Shown: positions 1 through 7,770, counted from the first letter of the stretch. The stretch is DNA of 27,493 bases from Malacoplasma sp. (GCA_029258015.1 JARHZT010000032.1:1-27493), one strand, 5' to 3'. Numbers and translations: made by a program. The notes: generated by a model not told the origin, from the sequence alone.

Positions 1-776
1 GTAAAACTTTTTCCAAATCCATTCGTATCATTATTAGCAGTCGCAGTATAAACAATTTTTGGATTTTTTACTTTTAACATATTTAAATCATCGGTTCTGT
101 GTACATTAGAAATTTGACTTCCAGTTGTATCAGAAATAAATCCCAAATATGTTGCTCTATGAGTAAGATTTGTAAAATCATAACTTATTCCATTATCTAC
201 AAATTCTTTACCACTATATGTTAATGCAGCTGCAACGTGCAGGTTTGTAGCTAAATAATATCTATCACTGCTTGCATCTTTATTAAAAATTCATCCAGTA
301 CCACTAATTGATCTTGCTTCTCTTCCTTTTCCAGAAAATACAAACTGCATAGAAACAGATCTTTCAAATATATATTTCATAGCAGAAACAGAATCTGGAT
401 CGATGTTATTTTGATAATGAGGATTTATATTATTGGCAGGTATATCTGTATTTGGATTTGCTTGTTCTGGAAAATTATTATTTCTATTGGCAGTTAAAAA
501 GTAAACACTTAAAGCAACACTTGTACCAACTAACAATGTAATTCCAAAAGCTGACATCAATGTTCTAAAAAGAGATGTTTTTTTCGGTTTCCTTTTTGGA
601 TTATCATCATCATAATATTCATATCTTGATGCTTGTGGATAGTTTTCATAAATATCATTACTATTGTTGTATCTTCTAGCCAAACTATAATTATTAGATT
701 CTTTTATGTCTAATCTTTTTTTATTTTTATAGTCTTTACTATTAGAATTATTTTTTAGAAAAAGATTTAATTTCAT
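1..776 (-). CDS. DUF31 family membrane-anchored protease-like protein (3' end cut by window edge)
   Basis: The visible 258 residues begin with a hydrophilic, basic N-terminus of about 65 residues. One strong membrane segment follows (about residues 72-95) with no lipobox cysteine, so this member looks anchored by a transmembrane helix rather than a lipid. The outer part carries the DUF31 signature: GTGWIF near residue 162 (Trp is TGA) and ATNLHVA with His180, the expected histidine of the trypsin-like triad. The Asp and Ser would lie beyond the window edge. The family includes the mycoplasma immunoglobulin proteases (MIP) and MG067/MG068-type proteins. The ATG at 774-776 has a strong ribosome site, GGAGGA, just upstream. 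The gene is divergent from the HU gene. A second DUF31 gene lies at 5887-7185. Family assignment is solid; the substrate is unknown. Confidence 0.8.
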
Positions 777-895
777 ACTATCCTCCGATTGATATTTAGT
801 TATAAGAATTTAATATAAATATACAAGACAATGTTATTTTTTACTGGTATAAATATATTAATTAAATTATAATATATGTGTTTATACAATGTAAT

Positions 896-910
896 ATGTG
901 ACATTCACAT
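896..910. promoter_or_regulatory. Perfect inverted repeat upstream of the HU gene
   Basis: ATGTGA and TCACAT flank a 3-nt centre (CAT). The repeat lies 56 bp upstream of the HU start codon, in the region shared with the divergent DUF31 gene. A TATAAT hexamer sits just to its left at 868-873. It could be an operator or a short RNA hairpin. It resembles a CRP half-site pair, but the spacing is 3 rather than 6, so no regulator is assigned. Confidence 0.35.
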
Positions 911-965
911 GTTTTTATTTCATTAATTGTATTTAACTATACGAATAACTATAACGGAGGAAGGA

Positions 966-1298
966 ATGGCAGTTAATAAAACTGAGAAATTAGTTATTAA
1001 TAATTCAAAACCATTAACAAAAAGAGAAATATTCAAATTGATAAGTAATAATATAAATATTGCTGAAACAGTTATCAAAGATATTTTTGAAGATTACACT
1101 AAGTTGATGTTTTCTGAATTAGATAGATGTGGTGAATTTAGACTTTTAGACTTAGGAAAAATAAAAGTTAGTCACTCAGATGCTAGATTGGGAACTAATA
1201 GATTAACAGGGGAACAAACTGTTTTCAAAGCTAAAACAAGATTAAAATTTTCATTTTCTAAACAATGCAAAGATTTTGCAGACACATTATATGTATAA
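966..1298 (+). CDS. hup: HU/IHF-family DNA-binding protein
   Basis: This 110-aa protein has the HU fold signature: LDLGKIKV (residues 61-68, equivalent to the usual FGxFxV strand), then RLGTNRLTGE (74-83), matching the DNA-binding arm RxGxNPxTGE. The C-terminal helix ends the protein. An N-terminal extension of about 16 residues precedes the usual start of the fold (KPLTKREIFKLI), making it longer than the typical 90-aa HU. It is expected to bind and bend DNA as a nucleoid protein. The ATG at 966 is chosen because GGAGGAAGG (957-964) lies directly upstream; the in-frame upstream ATG at 927 would place that ribosome site inside the gene. It ends at a hairpin terminator shared with the convergent recU. 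Confidence 0.85.
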   Translation: MAVNKTEKLVINNSKPLTKREIFKLISNNINIAETVIKDIFEDYTKLMFSELDRCGEFRLLDLGKIKVSHSDARLGTNRLTGEQTVFKAKTRLKFSFSKQCKDFADTLYV

Positions 1299-1331
1299 AA
1301 AACCTAATTAAATTAGGTTTTTTATTTTTTC
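1299..1331. terminator. Bidirectional terminator between hup and recU
   Basis: The stem AAACCTAATT / AATTAGGTTT has an A-run on its left and a T-run on its right, so it can end transcription from both sides. The recU stop codon lies inside the hairpin (1308-1310). Confidence 0.75.
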
Positions 1332-1814
1332 ATATAAATCTAATATTCCTGGGAAAACTATTGTTAATTCACATATATCAATATTATTCGTACAATTTTT
1401 TATTTCATTTAAAAATAATTTTTTTATCTTCTTGCCTATTAAATTTTGCAAAAAATTAAAGGATAGCAAAAATGTTTTATCATAACAATAAAAATGTATT
1501 ATCAAGAAAGAAAAACCTTTCAAATCATGAATATATTTTAAATGCTCATACTGATGTTTTTTTAATTGCTTAAGATCAAAAAAATCATTATTAGTTTGCT
1601 TTGTTTCAAAACTAATAAATTTTGAATCTATCATACCAAAATAATCAACATATGATTTTTCTAAAATCTTGCAAATTGTTTTATCTTTATTTTTACTTAT
1701 TATGGATATTGGTATATTTCTTTTTTCCATAAAACATATATTATTGTCTATATAATAAATAATACTTTTGTTTATTAAAGATTCTATATACATCCCTTTA
1801 TTTTTATTATTCAT
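1308..1814 (-). CDS. recU: Holliday junction resolvase RecU
   Basis: RecU resolves Holliday junctions during recombination and chromosome segregation in Firmicutes and Mollicutes. The 168-aa protein matches the family throughout: NKGMYIESLI at the start, VDYFG (Asp58), ISFETKQ with Glu70 and Lys72 (the ExK nuclease motif), then LKKHQYEHL and FLIIHF. It is shorter than Bacillus RecU (about 200 aa), mainly at the N-terminus, where the disordered leader is missing. The ATG at 1812-1814 follows AAGAGAGAG, a passable ribosome site. Reading further upstream in the same frame gives low-complexity sequence antisense to a neighbouring frame, so it is excluded. A terminator lies just upstream (1862-1890), which implies its own promoter; I could not place one with confidence. 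Confidence 0.9.
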   Translation of the reverse strand: MNNKNKGMYIESLINKSIIYYIDNNICFMEKRNIPISIISKNKDKTICKILEKSYVDYFGMIDSKFISFETKQTNNDFFDLKQLKKHQYEHLKYIHDLKGFSFLIIHFYCYDKTFLLSFNFLQNLIGKKIKKLFLNEIKNCTNNIDICELTIVFPGILDLYEKIKNLI

Positions 1815-1861
1815 ACTCTCTCTTATTAATATAAAAAACAAAAGGTGTAAAAATGTTACAA

Positions 1862-1890
1862 AAAAATAAGTGCACAATGCACTTATTTTT
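1862..1890 (-). terminator. Rho-independent terminator after the 138-aa membrane protein gene
   Basis: A perfect 13-bp stem (AAAAATAAGTGCA, 1862-1874; partner 1878-1890) with a 3-nt loop ends in a T-run on the minus strand. It overlaps the stop codon of the upstream gene (1889-1891) and separates that gene from recU. Confidence 0.75.
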
Positions 1891-2305
1891 ATATTACTCA
1901 CAATAAAACAGCACCAGCTATTATAGCTATTGCACCCAGAGTTGGAATTATTCCTGTTATCCATTTTAGCATCTTTCCTAAGAATGGAATTTTTTGTATT
2001 GGATAAAATATCGTTGTATAAACCAATACTACATCTATACCAACCATAAATGCATACAATCCTCATCGTTTCATTGTGTCATTTCCATGACTAGCTATAA
2101 ATTCTGTAAGTCATTTATTTAACTCTGGTACACCCGGAAGATTTTGAGCTCATTCTCAACCTTCACTATTTAATCCTATAAATGATATAGTAAATAACGT
2201 TCAAATTATTGTTACTATTAAGAAAAATAAACTAAATATTAATTTAAATAATTTCATAAATGTTCCCTTTTTCTTTCTTTCCTTTGTCTTTTTCTTTTTT
2301 GACAT
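1889..2305 (-). CDS. Small membrane protein of unknown function
   Basis: The open frame of 138 residues is visible only when TGA is read as Trp; it holds six TGA codons and one TGG. A very basic N-terminus (MSKKKKTKERKKK) is followed by three likely membrane helices, at about residues 18-45, 85-107 and 114-137, and a short outer loop rich in Trp and Gly. I do not recognise a family. The start is uncertain. The ATG at 2303-2305 has a weak GGGGT upstream, while an internal ATG at 2255-2257 has a better ribosome site, AAGGGA, six bases before it and would give 122 residues. It lies 41 bp after the Nif3-like gene and is probably the last gene of the rpoD transcript, ending at the perfect hairpin over its stop codon. 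Confidence 0.65.
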
Positions 2306-2346
2306 AATGTTTACCCCATTAATTCATATAATAATTTTAAAAAAAA

Positions 2347-3135
2347 TTATCTAATAGTCAAATTTAAATTGAAAAATGGTTTGGGATTAAATTCTTTTAA
2401 TTTCTTTGTAATTATTTTTATAAATATTTTTTCAACAGAATGAGGCACTTCTAACAAACAAACAGATTTAGATATTAAATTATAGTAGTTTCATAAATGT
2501 CATTTAATTTCAGATGTAATAAATATGTCACATTTATCCTTTTTTAAAATATTGGCTATTTCATTAGAACCACTTCCGCCAACTATACCTATTTTTAAAA
2601 ATCTTTTTCTTTTTAAATTTAGATCTGAAGCATATTTAATATATTCAACTTCTAACTTATTTTTAATTTCATCTAATAACAAAGAAAAATCATCATATTT
2701 TTTCATTAAACCAAAATAAATATATTCAGATTTTTTAGATTGGCTTATTCTGCTACATCCTATTTCTTTTAGCAATTGATAATTCATTCCCTTTTTATGT
2801 TTATCAAAATTTGTGTGCATTGAAATAAGAGAAATCTTATTATCAAGTAGCACTTTAACCATTTTTTGTATTTCTTTATTTTTTAAATCTACTTCATCTA
2901 TGTATATAGGGTGATGTGTAATTATTAAATTGCTATTATTTTCTAATGCGAAATTAATAATATCTCAATTTATATCCAAACCTACTATAGGGTTTTTTAA
3001 ATACTCATTTCCAAAATATAAATAATTTATTTTCCCACTTCTATCCCATTCATCTTGTAAGTCAAAAGGATATGATGAATTTAATAAACTATAAATATCA
3101 TTTATCTTAGTTTTTTTAATTCCTTTTGATATCAT
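2347..3135 (-). CDS. Nif3-like dinuclear metal-centre protein (YqfO family)
   Basis: The 262-aa protein has the Nif3 layout: DLQDEWDRSG near residue 26, NLIITHHPI with the metal-binding pair His74-His75, SMHTNFDK near residue 105, a GIVGGSGS strand-turn, DIFITSEIKWH, and near the C-terminus EVPHSVEK, whose His and Glu complete the two-metal site. Family members are often annotated as GTP cyclohydrolase I type 2 homologues, but the physiological reaction is not settled. The start overlaps the end of trmK by 34 bp. The order sigA-trmK-yqfO is conserved in Firmicutes and supports the call. One or two usual positions differ (Asp-Arg-Ser-Gly in place of Asn-x-Gly-Leu), so activity cannot be assumed. 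Confidence 0.85.
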
Positions 3136-3758
3136 TTCAATTCCTTATATTTTTCTTTATTTTTTATCTTTATATCTTTTATATTAGATAAACAGTTTAT
3201 TTTATGAGTTAATAATTCCTTATATTTTGAATCTTCTTTTTTTAATTTTCTATTTCCTAAAAAAAATAACTTTTTATTATTTTTTACTTTATATCCTTCA
3301 ACTTTAGATAGTCATATTATTGGATATAAAAAATTATTTTCTTCTACTGTAAAATCTTTTTTGATTTTATAAGAATTTCTATATGCATATTCCCTTAGTA
3401 AATTTTCATTATTATTAGGACACAAGATGATATTTTTTATGTTGTTGGATGATTTGTTAATGATATCCACCATATTTTTTGCACCCATACCTGATATTGT
3501 TAAAACATCTATTTCAATTTTCGGATCAAATTTTTGAAAACCATCAGAAAGAATATTAGATATTTTATCATTTAAATGTTTTGTATTGTTTACACTAGTG
3601 AGATATGGTTTTTGATTTTTTTCAATATTTATTACCTTATTACATTTTTTTTGAGAAATTAAAAGGATTGATAGTTGAGCATGGTCTGAACCTACATCAA
3701 CTACCAAATCCTTATTTTGAATAAGATTTGCTATTTCAACAATTCTTTTATTATTCAT
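3102..3758 (-). CDS. trmK: tRNA (adenine22-N1)-methyltransferase TrmK
   Basis: TrmK methylates N1 of adenine 22 in the D-loop region of bacterial tRNAs, using S-adenosylmethionine. The 218-aa protein opens with NNKRIVEIANLI, then the SAM-binding motif VVDVGSDHAQL (near residues 18-28), the acidic strand INIEK, ILSDGF, and ISGMGAKNM, which corresponds to the family's SGMGG. The usual C-terminal coiled-coil extension is present and Lys-rich. The ATG (3756-3758) overlaps the rpoD stop codon region by 8 bp, so translation is probably coupled. Family members are about 225-235 aa. The reading frame passes through TGA at 3132-3134 before stopping at TAA 3102-3104, inside the start of the Nif3-like gene. 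Confidence 0.88.
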
Positions 3759-5028
3759 TGCTTTCTGTGAATCCTTTTAATATACCCGATTTTGAAGGGT
3801 GTTTGATTTTTCTTAAAGCTTTAGCTTCAATTTGTCTAACTCTTTCTCTAGTAATATGGAATTTTTTTCCGACTTCTTCTAATGTCATTGGGTGTGGATA
3901 TGGAGGTAATCCATATCTCATTCTAATAATTTTTTCTTCTTTCTCTTGTAAGAATTTACCCAAAATATCATCTATGTGTTCACCCATAAGTTCTTTCTCT
4001 GTAAATTGTTCAGGATTTAATGCATCATTATCTTTAACAAAATCTACAAATTTTGATTCTTCATCTTTACCTACTGGTTTATCAAGAGAAACAGGATCTA
4101 CATTTAATTTTTTAATAGCTATTATTTTTTTAGGAGTGAAACCAGCAACTTGACCACCCATAGCTTCTGATAGTTCTTCAGGAGTTGGATCTCTACCAAA
4201 TTCTTGCATAAGTTGTCTTTCTGTTTTAGAAAGCTTGTTTATAGTTTCAACCATATGAACAGGAATTCTAATTGTTCTTGCTTGATCTGCAATAGCTCTT
4301 GTAATTGCTTGTCTAATTCATCATGTTGCATAAGTTGAGAATTTATTTCCAAGAGTGTAATCAAACTTTTGAATTGCTTTCATTAATCCTAGCGATCCTT
4401 CTTGCAATAAGTCTTCTAAATCCAATCCTCTATTTAAGTATTTTTTAGCAATAGATGTTACAAGTCTTAAGTTAGAAGTCATCAATTGATTTACTGCATA
4501 ATCTCTTATTGTCGGATCTTCACTTCCTAGCATTTTACCAATCTCTTGTTCTTCTTGAGAAGTTAACATTTTAGATGACCCCAATACATTTAAAAATGAT
4601 TTAATTCCATCATCTACTTTATCTCTACTTGAACTTATAGGACTGTTTACATCACTAACAATGAAATCAATTTTATTTGCAACATTTTGTTTCAATTCTT
4701 TTATTTCTCTTTTATCGTTAGAAGCAAATGGATTTTTATCAATTTGCAAGCCATTGTCTTCTAATCAGTTAAAGACATCAAGATATTCTTCATTTGTTAA
4801 ATCATGCTTATCAAAAAATATAAGAACTTCCTCAGCAGTTACTTTATTTTTCTTTCTTTTTTTATTAGAACATTCTTTTAAAAATTTTTCTTTTGCAGTG
4901 GATAAATCATCTCTACTAATATTTTTTTGAATATTACCTTCTAATATACCACTATTTATAAAATCTTTATTTAAACTACCTTCTAAATTCTTTTTTTCTT
5001 CTTTTTTATTTTTTTTAAATATAGACAT
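3751..5028 (-). CDS. rpoD: RNA polymerase primary sigma factor RpoD (sigma-70)
   Basis: This 425-aa protein is the housekeeping sigma factor. Visible parts are a Lys/Glu-rich N-terminus (about 1-90, weakly conserved), region 1.2 to 2.1 (LTSQEEQEIGKML), region 2 (DLLQEGSLGLMKAIQKFD, then FSTYATWWIRQAITRA, with both Trp encoded by consecutive TGA codons), region 3 (IRIPVHMVETINKL) and the region 4.2 helix-turn-helix ending RERVRQIEAKALRKIKH. The ATG at 5026-5028 follows AAGGGG. In M. genitalium and Firmicutes rpoD follows dnaG; here the upstream genes are an 80-aa protein and a membrane protein, and dnaG is not in the window. The 104 bp upstream is very AT-rich and may hold a separate promoter, but no clear -35/-10 pair stands out. 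Confidence 0.95.
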
Positions 5029-5132
5029 ATATCCCCTTAAAATTCACGTTGAAAACTCTAGTTTATCATAGTTTATACTAATATATATTTTATAGTATTT
5101 GCTCTTTTTAAATATAAATTATGTAATAAATT

Positions 5133-5375
5133 TTAATAAACTGTTTTTATTATCTTTTTTTCTTCGTCTAAGATGATTGTTATGTTGTTCTGAAAGTTTT
5201 TCATAATAACACAATTGTTACCCTGATAGTCTAAAAATATAGCATTTTCTAGATATTCTTCTAATATTTCATGAATTTTATATTCAGGAACATCTTTAAG
5301 ATTAAGCCTTTCCTTAGCTCTTCTTAAAGCATGATGTGTCATTCTATATTTTCTAGCACTACCATAATAACTCAT
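5133..5375 (-). CDS. 80-aa basic protein of unknown function with an H-x3-R-x3-R motif
   Basis: I do not recognise a named family. The protein starts MSYYGSARKYRM, then has THHALRRAKERL (His14, His15, Arg18, Arg19, Arg23), an acidic helix (residues 31-44), and two or three predicted beta strands ending ITIILDEEKKIIKTVY. The order of a His/Arg helix, an acidic helix and strands closing on V-x-T/K-V-Y resembles small single-domain RNase-fold proteins such as DUF4258-type proteins, but this comparison is by eye only. Its ATG (5373-5375) directly abuts the TAG stop of the membrane protein upstream, so translation is almost certainly coupled. It lies 104 bp upstream of rpoD. A nucleic-acid-binding role is a guess from its charge. 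Confidence 0.65.
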   Translation of the reverse strand: MSYYGSARKYRMTHHALRRAKERLNLKDVPEYKIHEILEEYLENAIFLDYQGNNCVIMKNFQNNITIILDEEKKIIKTVY

Positions 5376-5819
5376 CTAAAAATCCTTTGTTTTATCAATA
5401 TATTCATTATCTTTTCTATTTTCTAATAATGCATTTGAAATTGCTAATGACATAATTGCACCCAAACAAAATGTAAAGAAATTGATAATTGCGTATCTTC
5501 TAATATGTAACTTTAATTTTAAATCAATTTGTGTAGAGATTATACAAAACATAACAGCAAATAAAAGTCAAAATGCCATAAATATCCCGAAAACAGAGAT
5601 GCTTATAACTCATATAACGTGAGAAATGTAAGATGAAAGAATTCCTTCAACACCTTGAATAACTATTCAATCATTAGGATTATCATAAAAAGGGTCATAA
5701 CTTGAATAAAAAAGATTTAGCTTTCCACAAGCAAATAATGTTAATGATATTATTGCAAAGGAACTAAATACTATCAAACCAATTGAATATTTTTTTAACT
5801 TATAAAATAATAAATCCAT
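5376..5819 (-). CDS. Three-helix membrane protein of unknown function
   Basis: The 147-aa reading frame appears only with TGA as Trp (three TGA codons). There are three membrane segments: residues about 12-34, 70-95 and 107-130. They are separated by an outer loop rich in Tyr, Asn and Asp (SSYDPFYDNPND) and a charged inner loop (LKLKLHIRRY); the tail ENRKDNEYIDKTKDF is hydrophilic. The first segment ends LTLFACG, which superficially resembles a lipobox, but the later helices make a polytopic protein more likely. The ATG at 5817-5819 follows AAGGG. The stop codon is directly adjacent to the start of the 80-aa gene, so the two are a translational pair. No family recognised. Confidence 0.65.
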
Positions 5820-5850
5820 ACCCTTACTCTCACTAAAATTATAAATCTAT

Positions 5851-5887
5851 AATAAAAAAAATCAAAAACACAACTAATTTGTATTTT
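5851..5887 (-). terminator. Likely terminator after the DUF31 lipoprotein gene
   Basis: On the minus strand a 9-bp stem (one G-T pair) pairs AAAATACAA with TTGTGTTTT around a 5-nt loop (ATTAG), followed closely by a T-rich tract. It begins at the stop codon of the DUF31 gene and separates it from the three-helix membrane protein gene. Confidence 0.5.
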
Positions 5888-7185
5888 TAATTTTTACTTA
5901 TTTTTTGATTAATGTTTGTTATTAAATTAAATTTTTTATTATGACTATTACTACTAAAAAAATCAGCAGAACCAAGTTTTCTTTCAACACCATTTATACT
6001 AAAATTAGCAACACCTCAATAGATACCAACAACATATAATTTGTTATTAAGTTTAGCTATTATTGGACTTCCTGATGCTCCTTTGTCAGAAAATGAGTAG
6101 AAGAATCCTTCCTTACCAGCACTAACATAATTGTATGTATTAAATTGTTTCTGGTTGCTTGTCTTTTTATCTCAATATTTTATTGGCTCTGGATTTGTTC
6201 CTTTAGTTCATTTTTTATAAATATCAAAAGAATTTTCATAGTTACTAGTTATCAAGGGGTTTAATTTAAAAGATGAAAAACCTCTTCAAGATAATTCATT
6301 AGAATTTTTACTATCTTTAGGGAATCCTCCCATATAAAACTCTATATCATACTTACTTATCTTTAGTTCTTTAATGTAGTCATCAAAATTTTTATCAAGA
6401 ATTTTAATATTTAAGTTTTTTGCATCATGCAATCAACCTATGAAGTCATTAATGTGTGAATCATTTTCGTTTTTGCTAGAAATATTTTTATAATATTCTT
6501 TTGGTTTAGATGTTTCTTTATATGGCAAATAGTATTTTAATATTGCAATATCTGTTACACCTTGCAATAGTTCAGAACTTTCTTCTTTATATTTTGAAGT
6601 TGAACTATCAAATGTTTTTATTGTTCCATAAACTTTGTCACTAAATAATGAGTTGTAATCTTTATCTGTAGTAGTAGTGTACACTATACTAGGTTTTTCT
6701 ACATAAATTTTTCTTAATTCATTTCCTGAAAAATAATTTTTCTTATTAGGACTTTTTGAATATATTTTTGAAGGAACAAAAGTTATTGAGCTTGATTGTA
6801 TTTTATTGAAAAGATCATTTTCTAATTGTTGATCATCATCAAAACTTAAAATATTAGCAACATGTAAATTGGTAGCTAAATAAAAATCCTCATTTTTCCC
6901 CTGCTTAAAAATTCATGCAGTTCCATTTTGAACCCTAATTTCTTTTTGAACATTATTTAAAAATTCAAATCCGATAGAAACAGTAAATTTTAACAACTCA
7001 TCTGTTGATATATCATCAGTTATTTTTCCTCTATAGTTATATTGTGATTTTTCAACATCTTCCATATCATAAAGAGAAGGATTATCTTTTAATTTGTTGC
7101 TTGAACAAGCGACCAAAGGAAATACTAAAGATATAGGCAAAATCAATAGAATGTTTTTTATTTTTTTTCAGTATATTTTTTTCAT
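5887..7185 (-). CDS. DUF31 family lipoprotein, putative serine protease (MIP-like)
   Basis: This is a complete 432-aa DUF31 protein with a lipoprotein signal: basic start (MKKIYWKKIKN), hydrophobic core and the lipobox LVAC with Cys27. The full trypsin-like triad is visible: His108 in ATNLHVA, Asp212 in VTDIAIL, and Ser371 in GASGSPI, followed by VVGIYWG. It is therefore probably an active surface serine protease, related to mycoplasma immunoglobulin protease and MG067-type lipoproteins, although it is shorter than typical MIP proteins (700 aa or more). The ATG at 7183-7185 is preferred over the later TTG because only it supplies the basic n-region; the codons between include a TGA read as Trp. 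No ribosome site precedes it, and a TATAAT lies 7 bp upstream, so the mRNA may be leaderless. Confidence 0.85.
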
Positions 7186-7204
7186 ATCTAATATTATATT
7201 AGAT
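7186..7204 (-). promoter_or_regulatory. Promoter/palindrome directly upstream of the DUF31 lipoprotein gene
   Basis: The minus strand reads AATCTAATATAATATTAGAT next to the start codon. It contains TATAAT (7193-7198) inside a near-perfect palindrome TCTAATAT/ATATTAGA. A -10 here would start transcription about at the ATG. No clear -35 is visible because the upstream bases are the T-tract of the preceding terminator. Confidence 0.4.
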
Positions 7205-7213
7205 TAATAAAAA

Positions 7214-7241
7214 CAAAAAAAGACACCCTATTGGGTGTCTT
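7214..7241 (-). terminator. Strong rho-independent terminator
   Basis: The stem AGACACCC / GGGTGTCT (7221-7228 with 7233-7240) has a 4-nt loop and a long T-run on the minus strand. It is the most GC-rich hairpin in the window. No protein gene precedes it on this strand; the nearest upstream transcript is either the unexplained 7242-7540 region or readthrough from the tRNA cluster. Confidence 0.85.
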
Positions 7242-7540
7242 GTAAAATTGTAAAATGTTTAAATATCTTGAAAATAAAAAACTAATGGATGTTTTATGAT
7301 TACAATATTAAACTTTAAGAGGTATAAATTTGTGTAAATCAATAATATTTTGTTAATTAAACAAGAAAGGGAACCACAAAAAGAAAAAGGTTACCAAATA
7401 TAGAAACAAGAGTATAGATTGATTATTAAGAGTATGATAAACGATATATAAATACAATGATTTTAAAAAAATTTGTTAATAACATCTTCTCTAGTTTTTA
7501 ATTCTCAAAATTTTTATAATATGTTTTTGATTAATCACAT
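7242..7540 (-). ncRNA. Gene-free 300-bp stretch, candidate small RNA
   Basis: No open reading frame above about 20 codons is supportable on either strand, with or without TGA as Trp. On the minus strand the region lies between two terminators, one ending the tRNA cluster and a strong one at 7214-7241. That arrangement suggests a separate short transcript. Local structure includes a GGTAACC / GGTTCC stem around a 13-nt pyrimidine loop (near 7368-7393) and an adjacent TTGTT / AACAA hairpin. Conserved signatures of tmRNA, RNase P RNA and SRP RNA were looked for and not found. It could equally be decayed spacer. Confidence 0.3.
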
Positions 7541-7569
7541 TAAAAACACCATATTAAATTATATGGTGT
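7541..7569 (-). terminator. Terminator of the tRNA cluster
   Basis: Nine-bp stem ACACCATAT / ATATGGTGT (7546-7554 with 7561-7569) with a 6-nt loop. On the minus strand the stem is followed by TTTTTA. It lies 15 bp beyond the 3' end of tRNA-Gly. Confidence 0.7.
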
Positions 7570-7584
7570 AAGGTTCATTTTACT

Positions 7585-7658
7585 TGGAGCGGGTGATGGG
7601 AATCGAACCCACGTTAATAGCTTGGAAGGCTATAGTTCTACCATTGAACTACACCCGC
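7585..7658 (-). tRNA. tRNA-Gly (anticodon TCC)
   Basis: A complete cloverleaf: acceptor GCGGGTG paired with CACCCGC, D-loop AGTTCAATGGTAGA, anticodon loop CTTCCAA, T-loop GGTTCGATTCC, and an encoded CCA end. Last tRNA of a five-gene cluster. Confidence 0.95.
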
Positions 7659-7665
7659 AAAAAAA

Positions 7666-7751
7666 TGGTGCTGGAAAAGGGACTTGAACCCTTACGACAT
7701 TGCTGTCACAGGATTTTAAGTCCTGTGCGTCTACCATTCCGCCACTCCAGC
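7666..7751 (-). tRNA. tRNA-Leu (anticodon TAA)
   Basis: Acceptor GCTGGAG / TTCCAGC (one G-T pair), anticodon loop CTTAAAA with anticodon TAA, and a long variable arm (TGACAGCAATGTCGT), as expected for a class II tRNA. The T-loop GGTTCAAGTCC and an encoded CCA are present. This matches the main Leu codon, TTA, in this AT-rich genome. Confidence 0.95.
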
Positions 7752-7770
7752 AACCATGATTATTTATAAA

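Noticed and set aside
896..910. CRP-binding site
   Set aside because: The half-sites TGTGA/TCACA are present, but the spacer is 3 instead of 6 and Mollicutes are not known to use CRP; kept only as an unassigned dyad.
927..965. Upstream ATG for the HU gene
   Set aside because: It would place the strong GGAGGAAGG ribosome site inside the coding region, and the added residues are not HU-like.
1815..2066. N-terminal extension of recU to 252 residues
   Set aside because: The extra part overlaps the 138-aa membrane protein gene in another frame, crosses a perfect terminator, and is not RecU-like; RecU homology begins at the ATG at 1812-1814.
3751..5028. rpoD, clpB, tkt, ulaA, the MFS gene and the HNH gene appearing as broken pseudogenes
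   Set aside because: All breaks are TGA codons in one continuous frame at Trp positions; with genetic code 4 the genes are intact.
7242..7540. tmRNA, RNase P RNA or SRP RNA in the gene-free region
   Set aside because: None of their conserved core sequences was found on either strand; only an unassigned RNA candidate is retained.
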